A stretch of DNA of 40,886 bases from Gammaproteobacteria bacterium (GTDB taxonomy: Bacteria > Pseudomonadota > Gammaproteobacteria > Steroidobacterales > Steroidobacteraceae), in contig VBMV01000110.1 in the NCBI GenBank assembly GCA_005878835.1, positions 1-40,886 on the forward strand. The letters are read 5' to 3'. The stretch's first letter is position 1. Each line of letters starts with the position of its first letter. A model generated the notes under the pieces. The model was not told the DNA's origin. It did not search any database and was given only the letters and a program-made list of their open reading frames with translations. The position numbers were made by a program, and so were the translations under genes. Shown here piece by piece: positions 17,012-25,488 of this stretch.

Positions 17012-19636
17012 GTGAAGATCAATCAGAAATGCGCTCGTGCGGTTGCCGCGATCCTCGGCACTCATGCCGCTGGAGCCGCGTACGCGGAAGCAACGCCAGA
17101 CCAGTCGGAGGGTGGCATTCAGGAAGTCGTCGTCACTGCGCAGCGGCGCAGTGAGAACGCGCAGGACGTGCCGATCGCAATCCAGGCGTTTACTGGGGAT
17201 ACCTTGCAGCAGCTGAATGTCACGAACTTCGACGATTTGCTCAAGTACCTGCCCAATGTGGTCGCGCCATCCGCGGGGCCAGGCCAGGATCAGATCTTCA
17301 TGAGGGGTCTCAGCGCCGGCAACGTCGCAACTCAATCCGGCGGCTCGATCAACGGCTTTCCGAACGTTGCCATCTATCTGGACGAGCAGTCCGGGCAGTT
17401 GCCCGGCCGAAACCTGGACGTCTACACGGCCGACCTGGAGCGCGTCGAGGTCCTTGAAGGGCCCCAGGGGACGCTGTTCGGTGCCGGCGCCCAGGCCGGC
17501 GTCATTCGCTACATCACGAACAAGCCGAAGCTCAACGTGACCGAAGGGAGCGTTTCCGGAAGTTACGGCGTGACCGCAGGCGGTGACCCGAATACGGACG
17601 TCACCGCTGTCCTCAATTTGCCGCTGATCGCGGACAAGCTGGCGGTGCGCGGCGTGGTCTACGACGACCGGCGCGGGGGTTACATCAACAATGTGCCGGC
17701 CACCTTCACACGCAACGCGTCGACCGACCTCGGTATCCACTACGCGAACTATCCGAGCGGCTGCGGTCCCACGACAACGCCGTGTCAGGTTCCGCCCGGA
17801 TCTCCGGTCATCAACAACAATGCGATCGCGGCTAGCGCGATCAATCCGGTCACCTATCAGGGCGTTCGCGTCGCCGCTCGCTGGGACTTTGCAGATGACT
17901 GGAGCGCCCTGATCACCCAGAGCTACCAGGACATGGACGCCGAGGGCGTGTTCTACCAGATGCCGAAGAGCTCAGACGGCGTTGCGCTTCCCAAGCAGTC
18001 GGTCACGCTGTTCAACAACTCCTACAATAAGGACCGGTTCGAGAACACGGCTTTGACCATCAACGGACGCATCGGCGCTCTCAGAGCCGTGTATGCGGGC
18101 TCGTACCTGGTGCGCAACCTCGACACGGTGCAGGACTACACCAATTACGCGCGCGGTCTGTATGCGGACTATTACCAGTGCCATGCGGCCGACCCGGCGA
18201 ACGGCCTCGCTGCAAGCTGCTTCTCGCCGAGCGCCGTGTGGAACGAGACGGAGCGCAACACTCATCAGAGTCATGAGTTCCGGCTGAGTACACCCGATGA
18301 CTGGCGGATGCGCGGCATCGCCGGCGCTTTCTGGGAAGACCTGCGGATCAATGACCAGCTGAACTGGCTCTACAAGACCCTGCCGCCTTGCACGGCGACC
18401 GTCACGCTGGGGTGCTTGACGAACATAGGACCCGTTCCGGGCTCGGACGTCAACAACCCGGCCCCCGTCCGCAACGACAACGTGGCCTTCTTCAATGACG
18501 TCAAACGCGGCTACCGGCAGCGGGCGTTGTTCACTTCAGTGGATCTTGACCTCGTTCCCAAGGTGCTGACCATTACGGCCGGAACGCGCTACTACCATTT
18601 CGACAACGAGGAGGTTGGCGCGGAGTCAGGCAGCTTTAGCTGCTACCAGGCTGGCTTGCCACCCTGCCTGACTTCGGGTGCGACGGTCGATATCGGCAAG
18701 GAAAACCTTCATACCATATACAAGGGGTTCAAGAGTCGCGCGAATCTGACGTGGCACATCTGGCCGGACGTGCTCACCTACTTCACGTGGTCACAGGGCT
18801 TCCGTGCCGGCGCCTTCAACCGCAGCTTTGCCTGCTATCTTCCGGACCCCACCAGCGGTGTGCCGCGGTACTGCTCGCCGCTGCCGTACACGTCCGATAA
18901 TTTGACCAACAACGAGTTCGGCTGGAAGACGGAATTCCTTGACCACCGCCTGCAGTGGAACGGGGCGATATACAAGGAAGACTGGAGGAATGTGCAGGTC
19001 TCCTTCTTCGATCCGGGCGTCCTGGGGAATGTAGGCTTCAACGCCAATGGGCCGGACTACCGCATTCGCGGAATGGAGACTTCGGTCATCGCGGTGCTCG
19101 CCCACGGCCTCACGGCTCAGGGCGGTGCGTCCTGGAACAGCAGTGAGCAGACCAATTCCCCTTTCCTGATCGCCAATAATCCCGCGCTTCTTGCGAATCC
19201 GGCGACCGCGGGCGAGTACGGAAAGCCGATCGTCAACATTCTGAATCCCTACGGTCCTCCGGGCAGTCCGAGCAGTTTTGCGCCACCGTTGCAGTTCAAT
19301 GCGCGGCTGCGCTATCAGTGGGTGATGAGCTCGTTAAACCTGTTCGCGCAGGCGGGCGTGACACACACCGCACATTCGTTCACTCAATCCGGCAGCAACC
19401 CGGTGCTGTCTGCAGGCTCAAGCATCAGCACAAATCAGCTTAGGTTCGAGAATCCCCCGTACACCCTCTACGACGTCTCCTGTGGCGTCACGAAGGAGGC
19501 TTGGTCGGTGGAGTTGTATGCGCTGAACCTCACCAACGTGATCAAGAGCACGTTCACGTCGGACGCGCAGTTCTCATTGCAGGAGAGCATCACGAGACCG
19601 CGCGTACTGGGGGTCAAGATCGGGTACAAATTTTGA
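17012..19636 (+). CDS. TonB-dependent outer-membrane receptor (874 aa)
   Basis: Outer-membrane active transporter of the FecA/'iron complex' Pfam type that is widespread in organic-compound catabolic clusters. The signal peptide covers about residues 1-26 (…AAGAAYAEA), the TonB-box-like region reads IQEVVVTAQRR, and the plug holds FMRGLSAGN and LEGPQGTLFGAGAQAGVIRYIT. The barrel ends ESITRPRVLGVKIGYKF with the C-terminal Phe expected for Bam insertion. GTG at 17012 is the start because GGGGGAG lies 6 bases before it and it yields a proper signal peptide; the frame is open upstream to a TTG at 16970. It is divergent from the MFS transporter and should take up the same substrate. Confidence 0.94.
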   Translation: MKINQKCARAVAAILGTHAAGAAYAEATPDQSEGGIQEVVVTAQRRSENAQDVPIAIQAFTGDTLQQLNVTNFDDLLKYLPNVVAPSAGPGQDQIFMRGLSAGNVATQSGGSINGFPNVAIYLDEQSGQLPGRNLDVYTADLERVEVLEGPQGTLFGAGAQAGVIRYITNKPKLNVTEGSVSGSYGVTAGGDPNTDVTAVLNLPLIADKLAVRGVVYDDRRGGYINNVPATFTRNASTDLGIHYANYPSGCGPTTTPCQVPPGSPVINNNAIAASAINPVTYQGVRVAARWDFADDWSALITQSYQDMDAEGVFYQMPKSSDGVALPKQSVTLFNNSYNKDRFENTALTINGRIGALRAVYAGSYLVRNLDTVQDYTNYARGLYADYYQCHAADPANGLAASCFSPSAVWNETERNTHQSHEFRLSTPDDWRMRGIAGAFWEDLRINDQLNWLYKTLPPCTATVTLGCLTNIGPVPGSDVNNPAPVRNDNVAFFNDVKRGYRQRALFTSVDLDLVPKVLTITAGTRYYHFDNEEVGAESGSFSCYQAGLPPCLTSGATVDIGKENLHTIYKGFKSRANLTWHIWPDVLTYFTWSQGFRAGAFNRSFACYLPDPTSGVPRYCSPLPYTSDNLTNNEFGWKTEFLDHRLQWNGAIYKEDWRNVQVSFFDPGVLGNVGFNANGPDYRIRGMETSVIAVLAHGLTAQGGASWNSSEQTNSPFLIANNPALLANPATAGEYGKPIVNILNPYGPPGSPSSFAPPLQFNARLRYQWVMSSLNLFAQAGVTHTAHSFTQSGSNPVLSAGSSISTNQLRFENPPYTLYDVSCGVTKEAWSVELYALNLTNVIKSTFTSDAQFSLQESITRPRVLGVKIGYKF

Positions 19637-19696
19637 TCCCGGCTCCGCAGAAAACCGAGGACGCGTATCGGTCACGCGCGCATCATAGGGAGCACC

Positions 19697-20335
19697 ATGG
19701 GCCGGCGTATCGACCGCGGGCGGAAGCGAGGCACGGAGCAAAATGCGCCGCGCAAGGTGGCGCTGGTCGCCAACTGCCTCCTGAACCAGAACGCCAAGGT
19801 TTGCCAAGGCGCCCACTACCCGGGTCTCGTGAGTCCGGTCGTGGAGGTGCTGCGTAAGCGGGGATACGTGCTGCAGCAGCTGCCCTGTCCCGAACTGGCT
19901 TTCGCCGGTGTGCGGCGTTGGTGGGCCGTCTATGAGCAGTACGACACTCCCGCCTATCGCACCCACTGTCGGCGCCTGGCGCAGGCAATCGTGCCGCTGA
20001 TCGAGGGGTATCTGCGCCGGGGCGACGAAGTGATCCTGATCGGTCTCGACGGCAGCCCCTCGACTGGCGTGCGCTTTACCTCCAGCAAACCCGATTGGGG
20101 CGGGCGGCCGAATCGGCCCGAAGATGACTGGGAGATCCAGCCACGCCGGGGCATCTGGATTGAGGAACTGGAGGCAGAGCTGGCGCGCCGGGGCCTGCCA
20201 ACGCTGCCGGCCACGGGCTGGGCCCTGGACATGGGCCGCTTGGACGAGGCCGGCGCGCGCCGCGACCTGGAGCAATTTCTGGACGGTCGCAAGACCGGCA
20301 AGGGTTCGCGCGATGGCGGAAAGGCGGCGCAATGA
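19697..20335 (+). CDS. TudS/DUF523-related putative desulfidase, third cluster Cys replaced
   Basis: 212-residue protein resembling the CD3072-type TudS-related family, relatives of thiouracil desulfidase that bind a 4Fe-4S cluster with three cysteines. Conserved parts: VANCLLNQNAKV (C27), QLPCPELAFAGVRRW (C64), EQYDTPAYRTHCRRL and GLDGSPSTGV. In the family as I recall it the last motif is SPSCG; here the third cluster ligand is T123, so the classical cluster site is incomplete unless C36 or C91 replaces it. The ATG at 19697 has GGGAG upstream. It lies 60 bp after the receptor and overlaps the next gene by ATGA. Function in this cluster is unknown; sulfur removal is unproven. Confidence 0.75.
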   Translation: MGRRIDRGRKRGTEQNAPRKVALVANCLLNQNAKVCQGAHYPGLVSPVVEVLRKRGYVLQQLPCPELAFAGVRRWWAVYEQYDTPAYRTHCRRLAQAIVPLIEGYLRRGDEVILIGLDGSPSTGVRFTSSKPDWGGRPNRPEDDWEIQPRRGIWIEELEAELARRGLPTLPATGWALDMGRLDEAGARRDLEQFLDGRKTGKGSRDGGKAAQ

Positions 20336-20751
20336 GCGGCGATGCGCGCGGCTGGCGTATGGCACTGGTGCCCGACGCACTGATCAATCCGCCAGAGCAG
20401 GCCCGCACGGCGCTACCCGACGTGCTCGGCGTGCTGGAGGCCAGCGGCTACGGCGTGCTGCAGCTGCCGCCCAAGGGCGGGCACGGCCTGCTGCTGGCGG
20501 TGATCGCCGATCAGGTCGCCGAGTACGCGCACCACGGCTATGCCGTAGTGGCCGTCGGGGTACGCGGTGAGCCGGGCGAGGGGCTGCACTGGCGCCGACT
20601 GGCTCCGCTGCTGCGACATCGGGGCGTGGCACTCCCACCTCGCTACTTCGTCTGCCCGGAGGTCGACGCCGTGGCCGAGGGTCAGCGGTTCGCCGCCTTC
20701 CTGGCCGACTACGATCTGCCGGCAGAGGAGCAGCGCCGCTGGCGCGTATAG
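20332..20751 (+). CDS. Short Cys-poor paralogue of the preceding TudS-like protein
   Basis: 139-residue protein that aligns by eye over most of its length with its upstream neighbour: MALVPDALINP against VALVANCLLNQ, LGVLEASGYGVLQLPPKGG against VEVLRKRGYVLQQLPCPEL, EYAHHGYAVVAVGVRGEPGEG against GYLRRGDEVILIGLDGSPSTG, and the C-terminal helix FAAFLADY against LEQFLDGR. Every cluster cysteine position is lost; the single Cys (VCPE) is elsewhere. Its start overlaps the upstream stop (ATGA), so the two are made together and may form a heteromer in which this is a non-catalytic partner. No database family is recalled for it on its own. Confidence 0.65.
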   Translation: MSGDARGWRMALVPDALINPPEQARTALPDVLGVLEASGYGVLQLPPKGGHGLLLAVIADQVAEYAHHGYAVVAVGVRGEPGEGLHWRRLAPLLRHRGVALPPRYFVCPEVDAVAEGQRFAAFLADYDLPAEEQRRWRV

Positions 20752-20793
20752 CGGCCTCCGTGCCGCTCAATCATCCGAATGCAGAGGGAACAT

Positions 20794-22401
20794 GTGAGCG
20801 CCATGACATGCGGTGAGGCCGTGATGAGGCTGCTCGCGGCCTACGAGGTGGATACCGTGTTCGGCATGGCCGGCACGATGACTCTCGAGCTGTACCGCGG
20901 CATCGCGCGTACCGGGATCCGCCACGTGCAGTGTCGCAACGAGCAGGGCGCCAGCTTCATGGCCGACGGCTACGCGCGCGCGACCGGCAAGCCAGGAGTC
21001 TGCACGATCATTGGCGGGCCTGGCGTCACCAACGCGGCGACCGGCATCGCGCAGGCTTACTGCGATTCGCAACCCATGCTCGTATTGTCCGGGGCCTCTC
21101 CCGCCCCAACGCAGGGGAAAGGCTGGGGAGCGATCCACGAGCTCGCTGATCAGGCGGCGGTCACGGCCGGGTTCACCGCGTTCAGCGCCATGGTCCGATA
21201 TCCGGACGAGCTGCCGGAATTGATTGCGCGTGCCTATGCTGTGTTTCGCGGCAGCCGGCCGCGCCCGGTACACCTGTCGCTGCCTCGGGACGTCCTCCCG
21301 GCGCCCGTCGAGGCGGAGTGGAAGACGCGGCGCCCACCGTCCTTGCCGATGCCCGATCCGGCCGCGATCGATGAGGCCGCAGATCGCCTCGCGCGGGCCA
21401 AGCGCCCGCTGATCCTCGTCGGGGGCGGCGCCGTCGGCACGCGCAAGCCACTGACCGACATCGCGGAGCGCATCGGAGCGCCGGTTCTCGCCAGCAATGC
21501 GGGCAAGGGAATATTGCCGGATTCCCACCCGTTGTCGCTGGGCTGCTCGGTCCTGCAGGAAGCGACCAAGCAGGCACTCGCCGACGCCGATGTCGTGCTG
21601 CTGGTGGGCTCGGAAGTCGCGGCAGGCGACCACTTCCTGGCGAAACTCGAAATAGCGGGGGACATCATCCGGATCGACATCGACCCCACGGAACTGACAT
21701 CGATGTATTCGGCGGCGGTGCCGATCCAGGCCGACGCCCGTGCCGCCATGCTCGCCCTGGCGTCGGCGCTCGCCAGCTGCAAGCCGGCCGCACAGCGCTC
21801 GCAGGGCGAGAGCCGGGTCCGGGAGATTCTCGCGCGCAATGCCGCGAAAATGACCAGCCTCGAAAGCCTCCACGCGCGCGTCTGGAAGATCCTGCGTCCG
21901 GCCCTGCCGGCGGACGCCATCGTGATGGGCGACGCCACGCAGATTGTCTATACCGGTACCTTCGCCATGCCGATGGAAATGGAGCGCTGCTGGTACTACT
22001 CCGGCAACTATTGCGCCCTCGGTCCGGCGCTGCCGATGGCCATTGGTGCCAAGATCGGCGCGCCGCATCGGCCGGTGATCGCCGTCGCGGGCGACGGCGG
22101 AATCCTATTCACGGTCAGCGAGCTGGCAACGGCGGCAGAGGAACGCCTCGCGCTTCCAGTCATCGTTTGGAACAACGATGCCTTGCAGGCGATCGTGGAG
22201 GGGATGGACGAGCGGCACATTGCGCGAATCGGCGTGGAGCCGAGGAGCCCGGACTTCCTGCGACTGGCGGAGAGCCTCGGCTGTCACGCCACCCGCGCCG
22301 CGAGCGCCGAGCACTTGGCGCAATCCGTGCGCGAGGCGCTCATCGCGGATCGTCCGACCCTGATCGAGGTTCGACAGGACAGCCTCTGGCTGTCGCTCTA
22401 G
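20794..22401 (+). CDS. Thiamine-diphosphate-dependent enzyme (acetolactate synthase-like)
   Basis: 535-residue ThDP enzyme of the acetolactate synthase/benzoylformate decarboxylase superfamily, cleaving or joining 2-oxo acids. The N-terminal PYR domain holds the ThDP-activating Glu (E50, CRNEQGASFMADGYARATG), the middle domain has the Rossmann-like LILVGGGAV, and the PP domain carries GDGGILFTVSELATAAEERLALPVIVWNN, the GDG-to-NN Mg-ThDP motif. The Glu argues against glyoxylate carboligase, which has Val there. GTG at 20794 is chosen because AGAGGG lies five bases upstream; ATGs at 20779 and 20803 are alternatives. It is 42 bp after the TudS-like pair on the same strand and converges on the aldo/keto reductase. 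Exact substrate not known. Confidence 0.88.
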   Translation: MSAMTCGEAVMRLLAAYEVDTVFGMAGTMTLELYRGIARTGIRHVQCRNEQGASFMADGYARATGKPGVCTIIGGPGVTNAATGIAQAYCDSQPMLVLSGASPAPTQGKGWGAIHELADQAAVTAGFTAFSAMVRYPDELPELIARAYAVFRGSRPRPVHLSLPRDVLPAPVEAEWKTRRPPSLPMPDPAAIDEAADRLARAKRPLILVGGGAVGTRKPLTDIAERIGAPVLASNAGKGILPDSHPLSLGCSVLQEATKQALADADVVLLVGSEVAAGDHFLAKLEIAGDIIRIDIDPTELTSMYSAAVPIQADARAAMLALASALASCKPAAQRSQGESRVREILARNAAKMTSLESLHARVWKILRPALPADAIVMGDATQIVYTGTFAMPMEMERCWYYSGNYCALGPALPMAIGAKIGAPHRPVIAVAGDGGILFTVSELATAAEERLALPVIVWNNDALQAIVEGMDERHIARIGVEPRSPDFLRLAESLGCHATRAASAEHLAQSVREALIADRPTLIEVRQDSLWLSL

Positions 22402-22443
22402 CCGGCGCTGGCTGCACGTCAAGCTTCCGTCGGGCGCCGGGAC

Positions 22444-23442
22444 TCAGCCCGGATGCAGCGCGCGGGGACGTCGCACCGGGTTCTGGTCGTTGATCTCGTC
22501 GCGCGGCCGGTAGGGCGCCTCGAGGAAGGCCCGCTCCGCCGCATCGAGCCGCAGGCCGAGCGCCTCCACGGCGACGTCGAGGTGAGCCGTCTTCGCGGCA
22601 CCCACGATCGGAACGTTGTGGTTGGGGCTGCCGGCCACCCAGGACATCGCGACGTGTGCCGCGCTCACGCCCCGGCGCGTGGCGACTTCGCGCACGCGCC
22701 GCGCGATCTCGCGATCAATGTCGTCGCCATAGTATTCCTGGTAGAAGTCGTGAGCCGTGCGCGCGGTGGCGGCAGCGCTGCGCGCAAGGAAGCCGCGCGC
22801 GAGCGGACTGAAGGTCGTGACGGCGATACCCTGATCCCGGCAGTAGGGGAGCATCTCCCGCTCTTCCTCGCGATACAGCAGGTTGTACTGGCACTGCATG
22901 TTCATGAATGGCGTCCACCCGTTCACCGCCGCCACGTGGTTCATCTTCGCGAACTGCCACGTATACATGGTGGACGCGCCGAGATAGCACACCTTGCCGG
23001 CACGGACCGTATCGTGCAGCGCCTCCATGGTCTCCTCGACGGGCGTGTCAGCATCGAAAGCGTGGATCACGTAGAGGTCGACATAGTCGGTGCCTATCCG
23101 CTTAAGCGACCGGTCGATCGAGATCGCGATGTGCTCGCGTGACAGACCTCGATCGCTCGGGTCGTCGCTCATCGGGTAGAAGACCTTGGTTGCGAGCACC
23201 AGCCGCTCGCGTCCAGTCATCCTCAGCAAGTTCCGGCCCACGACCTCCTCATTGCGGCCGGTGGAATACCAGTCGGCCATGTCGAAAAAGTTGATGCCGA
23301 GGTCGAGGGCGCGCCGCAGGATCGGAACCGAGTCAGGCTCGTCGAGCACCCAGCTCTTCCAGGCGGAGCTGCCCATCGACATGGTGCCGAGGCACAGCTG
23401 CGACACCTTGAGATCCGTTTGCCCGAACTGGATGTACTCCAT
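22444..23442 (-). CDS. Aldo/keto reductase
   Basis: 332-residue NADPH-dependent TIM-barrel reductase. The catalytic tetrad is complete: D54 and Y59 (NFFDMADWYS), K86 (LATKVF), H127 (LYVIHAFD). The coenzyme region PIVGAAKTAHLDVAVEALGL is at the C-terminus. The overall pattern (GQTDLKVSQLCLGTMSMG, ITTFSPLARGFL-like segment) places it with the YajO/Gfo-type general AKRs that reduce aldehydes or sugar ketones. GAGG lies 7-10 bases before the ATG at 23442. It starts 9 bp after the metallo-hydrolase stop, so the two are an operon. It probably reduces an aldehyde/ketone released by the pathway. Confidence 0.92.
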   Translation of the reverse strand: MEYIQFGQTDLKVSQLCLGTMSMGSSAWKSWVLDEPDSVPILRRALDLGINFFDMADWYSTGRNEEVVGRNLLRMTGRERLVLATKVFYPMSDDPSDRGLSREHIAISIDRSLKRIGTDYVDLYVIHAFDADTPVEETMEALHDTVRAGKVCYLGASTMYTWQFAKMNHVAAVNGWTPFMNMQCQYNLLYREEEREMLPYCRDQGIAVTTFSPLARGFLARSAAATARTAHDFYQEYYGDDIDREIARRVREVATRRGVSAAHVAMSWVAGSPNHNVPIVGAAKTAHLDVAVEALGLRLDAAERAFLEAPYRPRDEINDQNPVRRPRALHPG

Positions 23443-23451
23443 GCGAGGTCC

Positions 23452-24420
23452 TCAGTCGTACCAGCCGGGCGACTTGATCGCATTCTTGAAGAATGCGGTG
23501 CTGTGGCCGATCCAGAGCTGCGCGTTCTTTTCCTTGAGGAACCGCTCGATCAACTCGCGCGAGCTCGGAGTGGCTGTGCTCTTTTCCTCGTTCGGCATAC
23601 GCTGCAGCGTCCGCTCCTCGGCGTAGTGATAGAGATCTCCCGAGACCACGACGCCGCCCGTTTTCGCGAGCTTCACGTAGAGTGCCTGATGCCCCGGGGT
23701 GTGCCCGGGCGTAAACTTGAGAATCACAGTGCCGTCACCGAATACGTCGTGATCGCCGTCGAACACCACCGTGCGGGCATGGGCGAGCGCCGCGTAGAGC
23801 GGCACGTACGCGCGATCCGCGTTGGTGCCGAACATGAAGTCACGCTCCGCCTTCTGCGCCAACCAGGTCGAGCCCGCATAGTCGTTGGCGTTGCCGACGT
23901 GATCGAAGTGCGAGTGCGAGATCGCGAGGTAGGTGATGTCCGCGGCCGTTATACCAATATCGGCAAGCTGGCCGCGGAGGCTATTGAACTTGATCTGCCC
24001 GTAGCCGCCGTCGACGTTCTCGTAGAGCGGCCGGCCCACCAGGTGATCGGAGAGGCCGGTATCGAAGAGGAGGATTCCCTTCGCGTGGATGACGAGGAAG
24101 CACGGCACCGACATGTTGGTGTCGGCTACTTCCTCGCGCGTGAGGTTGTAGTCCTCCGGACGGTTGTAGACGAGCGTGCCGCAATCGATCACGTAGAGCC
24201 TGGGTGAGGTGACCCTGGGGAGGGGCGCGAGCCCTGGCGCGCGCGGTGCAGGCCGGGCTGCTGCATCTGCGGCGCTGGCCGGCGCGGTGGTCGCGCAGGC
24301 CAGCGCGAAGGCCGTGAGCAGTGCGCGTCCGAAGAAACAGCGGCGGGCAACCAGCCGCGGGCCAATGGTCCGAAGGCGATCCCGGCGCAATCCTTGGCCA
24401 CCACACCGGGCTTCGTGCAT
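23452..24420 (-). CDS. Secreted metallo-beta-lactamase-fold hydrolase (AHL-lactonase-like)
   Basis: 322-residue MBL-fold enzyme. The dinuclear zinc site is intact: H169-x-H171-x-D173-H174 (HSHFDH), a further His in FTPGHTPGH, Asp in VSGDLYH and His in IGHST. This arrangement and length resemble the N-acyl-homoserine-lactone lactonase/AttM group, although related enzymes cleave other lactones or esters. The N-terminus has a twin-arginine-like motif (R26-R27-C-F-F) before a hydrophobic stretch ending ATTAPASA, so Tat export to the periplasm is possible. The ATG at 24420 lacks a clear ribosome site and an internal start cannot be excluded. It heads the operon with the aldo/keto reductase. Confidence 0.87.
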   Translation of the reverse strand: MHEARCGGQGLRRDRLRTIGPRLVARRCFFGRALLTAFALACATTAPASAADAAARPAPRAPGLAPLPRVTSPRLYVIDCGTLVYNRPEDYNLTREEVADTNMSVPCFLVIHAKGILLFDTGLSDHLVGRPLYENVDGGYGQIKFNSLRGQLADIGITAADITYLAISHSHFDHVGNANDYAGSTWLAQKAERDFMFGTNADRAYVPLYAALAHARTVVFDGDHDVFGDGTVILKFTPGHTPGHQALYVKLAKTGGVVVSGDLYHYAEERTLQRMPNEEKSTATPSSRELIERFLKEKNAQLWIGHSTAFFKNAIKSPGWYD

Positions 24421-24577
24421 GCGCTTAACTCTACGCTAGAGCAGAGTGAATCGACCAGCGCCGCCGCGCTGCATGGCGGGTTCTGATGGGGCGCACGCAT
24501 GACCGGAAGGACGTGAGCCGACCGTTAGGCGCCGTTGGAGGACGCGACTACCCCGGTGAAGCCGCATCCGGTTGCAT

Positions 24578-24626
24578 CAACCAATGGTTGACTGCCCAGT
24601 ATAAGTATGTACACTTGTGGTGTACA
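24578..24626 (+). promoter_or_regulatory. Promoter with two dyad operators for the Phd/VapC module
   Basis: TTGACT (24588-24593) and TACACT (24610-24615) with a 16-base spacer form a good promoter with start near 24622. The dyad CAACCA-A-TGGTTG (24578-24590) overlaps the -35, and TGTACAC (24608-24614) with GTGTACA (24620-24626) overlaps the -10 and start point. Both are plausible binding sites for the antitoxin or toxin-antitoxin complex. Confidence 0.6.
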
Positions 24627-24643
24627 CATTCTCCGAGACTATT

Positions 24644-24874
24644 GTGAAGCACGTAGGAATCAAGCAGGCGCGCCAGGAGCTGCCAGATCTAATAGATCGT
24701 GCGGAGGCCGGTGAGGAGATTGTTATCACTCGCCAGGGCAAGGCGGTGGCGAAGCTCATTCCTGCACCGAAGCCCGTGAAGTCGCTGCCGTCGCTCACAG
24801 AGTTTCGGCAGGGGATAGGCCGCGCTGGAACACCCGCCGTGCAATTGCTGCGTGAGGAACGAGATGGCCGATGA
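24644..24874 (+). CDS. Type II antitoxin, Phd/YefM family
   Basis: 76-residue antitoxin. The sequence VKHVGIKQARQELPDLIDRA, then GEEIVITRQGKAVAKLIP, is the standard Phd/YefM DNA-binding fold, and the C-terminal half (FRQGIGRAGTPAVQLLREERDGR) should bind the toxin. GTG at 24644 gives the normal family N-terminus and lies about 22 bases after the predicted transcription start; a GTG at 24617 is within the operator and would add nine residues unrelated to the family. The toxin gene begins inside its last codons. It is not closely similar to the other Phd-type antitoxin at 9446. Confidence 0.88.
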   Translation: MKHVGIKQARQELPDLIDRAEAGEEIVITRQGKAVAKLIPAPKPVKSLPSLTEFRQGIGRAGTPAVQLLREERDGR

Positions 24875-25298
24875 AAGTGCCTATGTCGATACCAGCATCC
24901 TAGGCGCCTATTACTGTCCCGAGCCGCTCAGCGCAGCCGCGGAAAAGGCGCTGCGACAATTGAAGACCCCGGTCATCAGCGTTCTGAGCGAAGTCGAGTT
25001 TTGCTCCCTGATCTCGAAGAAGTACCGGCTGGACGAGCTACGGGAACGTCAGGCCAAGGAGATTCTCGATTTGTTCTCGAATCACGTTGCTGAAGGCTTT
25101 TATCGACGAATTTCCCTGAACACAGAACACTTCATCAGGGCGCGCCTGTTGGTCGCTTCGATGGACAGTTCGCTGCGCACCTTGGACGCATTGCACCTTG
25201 CGGCGGCGTTAGCAGAGGGGCTTACGCTGGTGACCGCCGATCGCGAGTTCGCACGGGCCGGCAAGCGCCATAAAGCCAACACCTTGCTGATTAGGTGA
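24864..25298 (+). CDS. VapC-like PIN-domain toxin
   Basis: 144-residue PIN-domain ribonuclease. Acidic active-site residues expected for Mg2+ binding are visible: D9 in YVDTS, E43 in LSEVEF, the Asp in RTLDALHLAAA and Asp in VTADREFARAG. VapC toxins cut tRNA or rRNA and are held in check by the cognate antitoxin. The ATG at 24864 has GAGGAA just upstream and overlaps the antitoxin stop by 11 bp; a GTG at 24852 is less likely. With the antitoxin it forms the right border of the catabolic block. Phd-type antitoxins paired with PIN toxins are common. Confidence 0.9.
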   Translation: MADESAYVDTSILGAYYCPEPLSAAAEKALRQLKTPVISVLSEVEFCSLISKKYRLDELRERQAKEILDLFSNHVAEGFYRRISLNTEHFIRARLLVASMDSSLRTLDALHLAAALAEGLTLVTADREFARAGKRHKANTLLIR

Positions 25299-25488
25299 AT
25301 GACAGCAATTTCGATGATCGGGTCGCAATCTATGCGGGGCGGCGGAGGCGACAGGGTGTCGGGAATCGAATTGGCTTGCAAGCGGCTGATTCGACAAATG
25401 TTTTCTCGAGCTGCTGCTGAAGTTACCCCCCAGAGGTACCCTCACGACAGGCTTGCTGCGGTGATACCTGTTGATACCGCGCGGTACG

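Noticed and set aside
20767-22068. 433-codon open frame on the - strand
   Set aside because: It lies wholly over the ThDP enzyme gene, is Arg/His rich and shows no domain; a shadow of GC-rich coding DNA.
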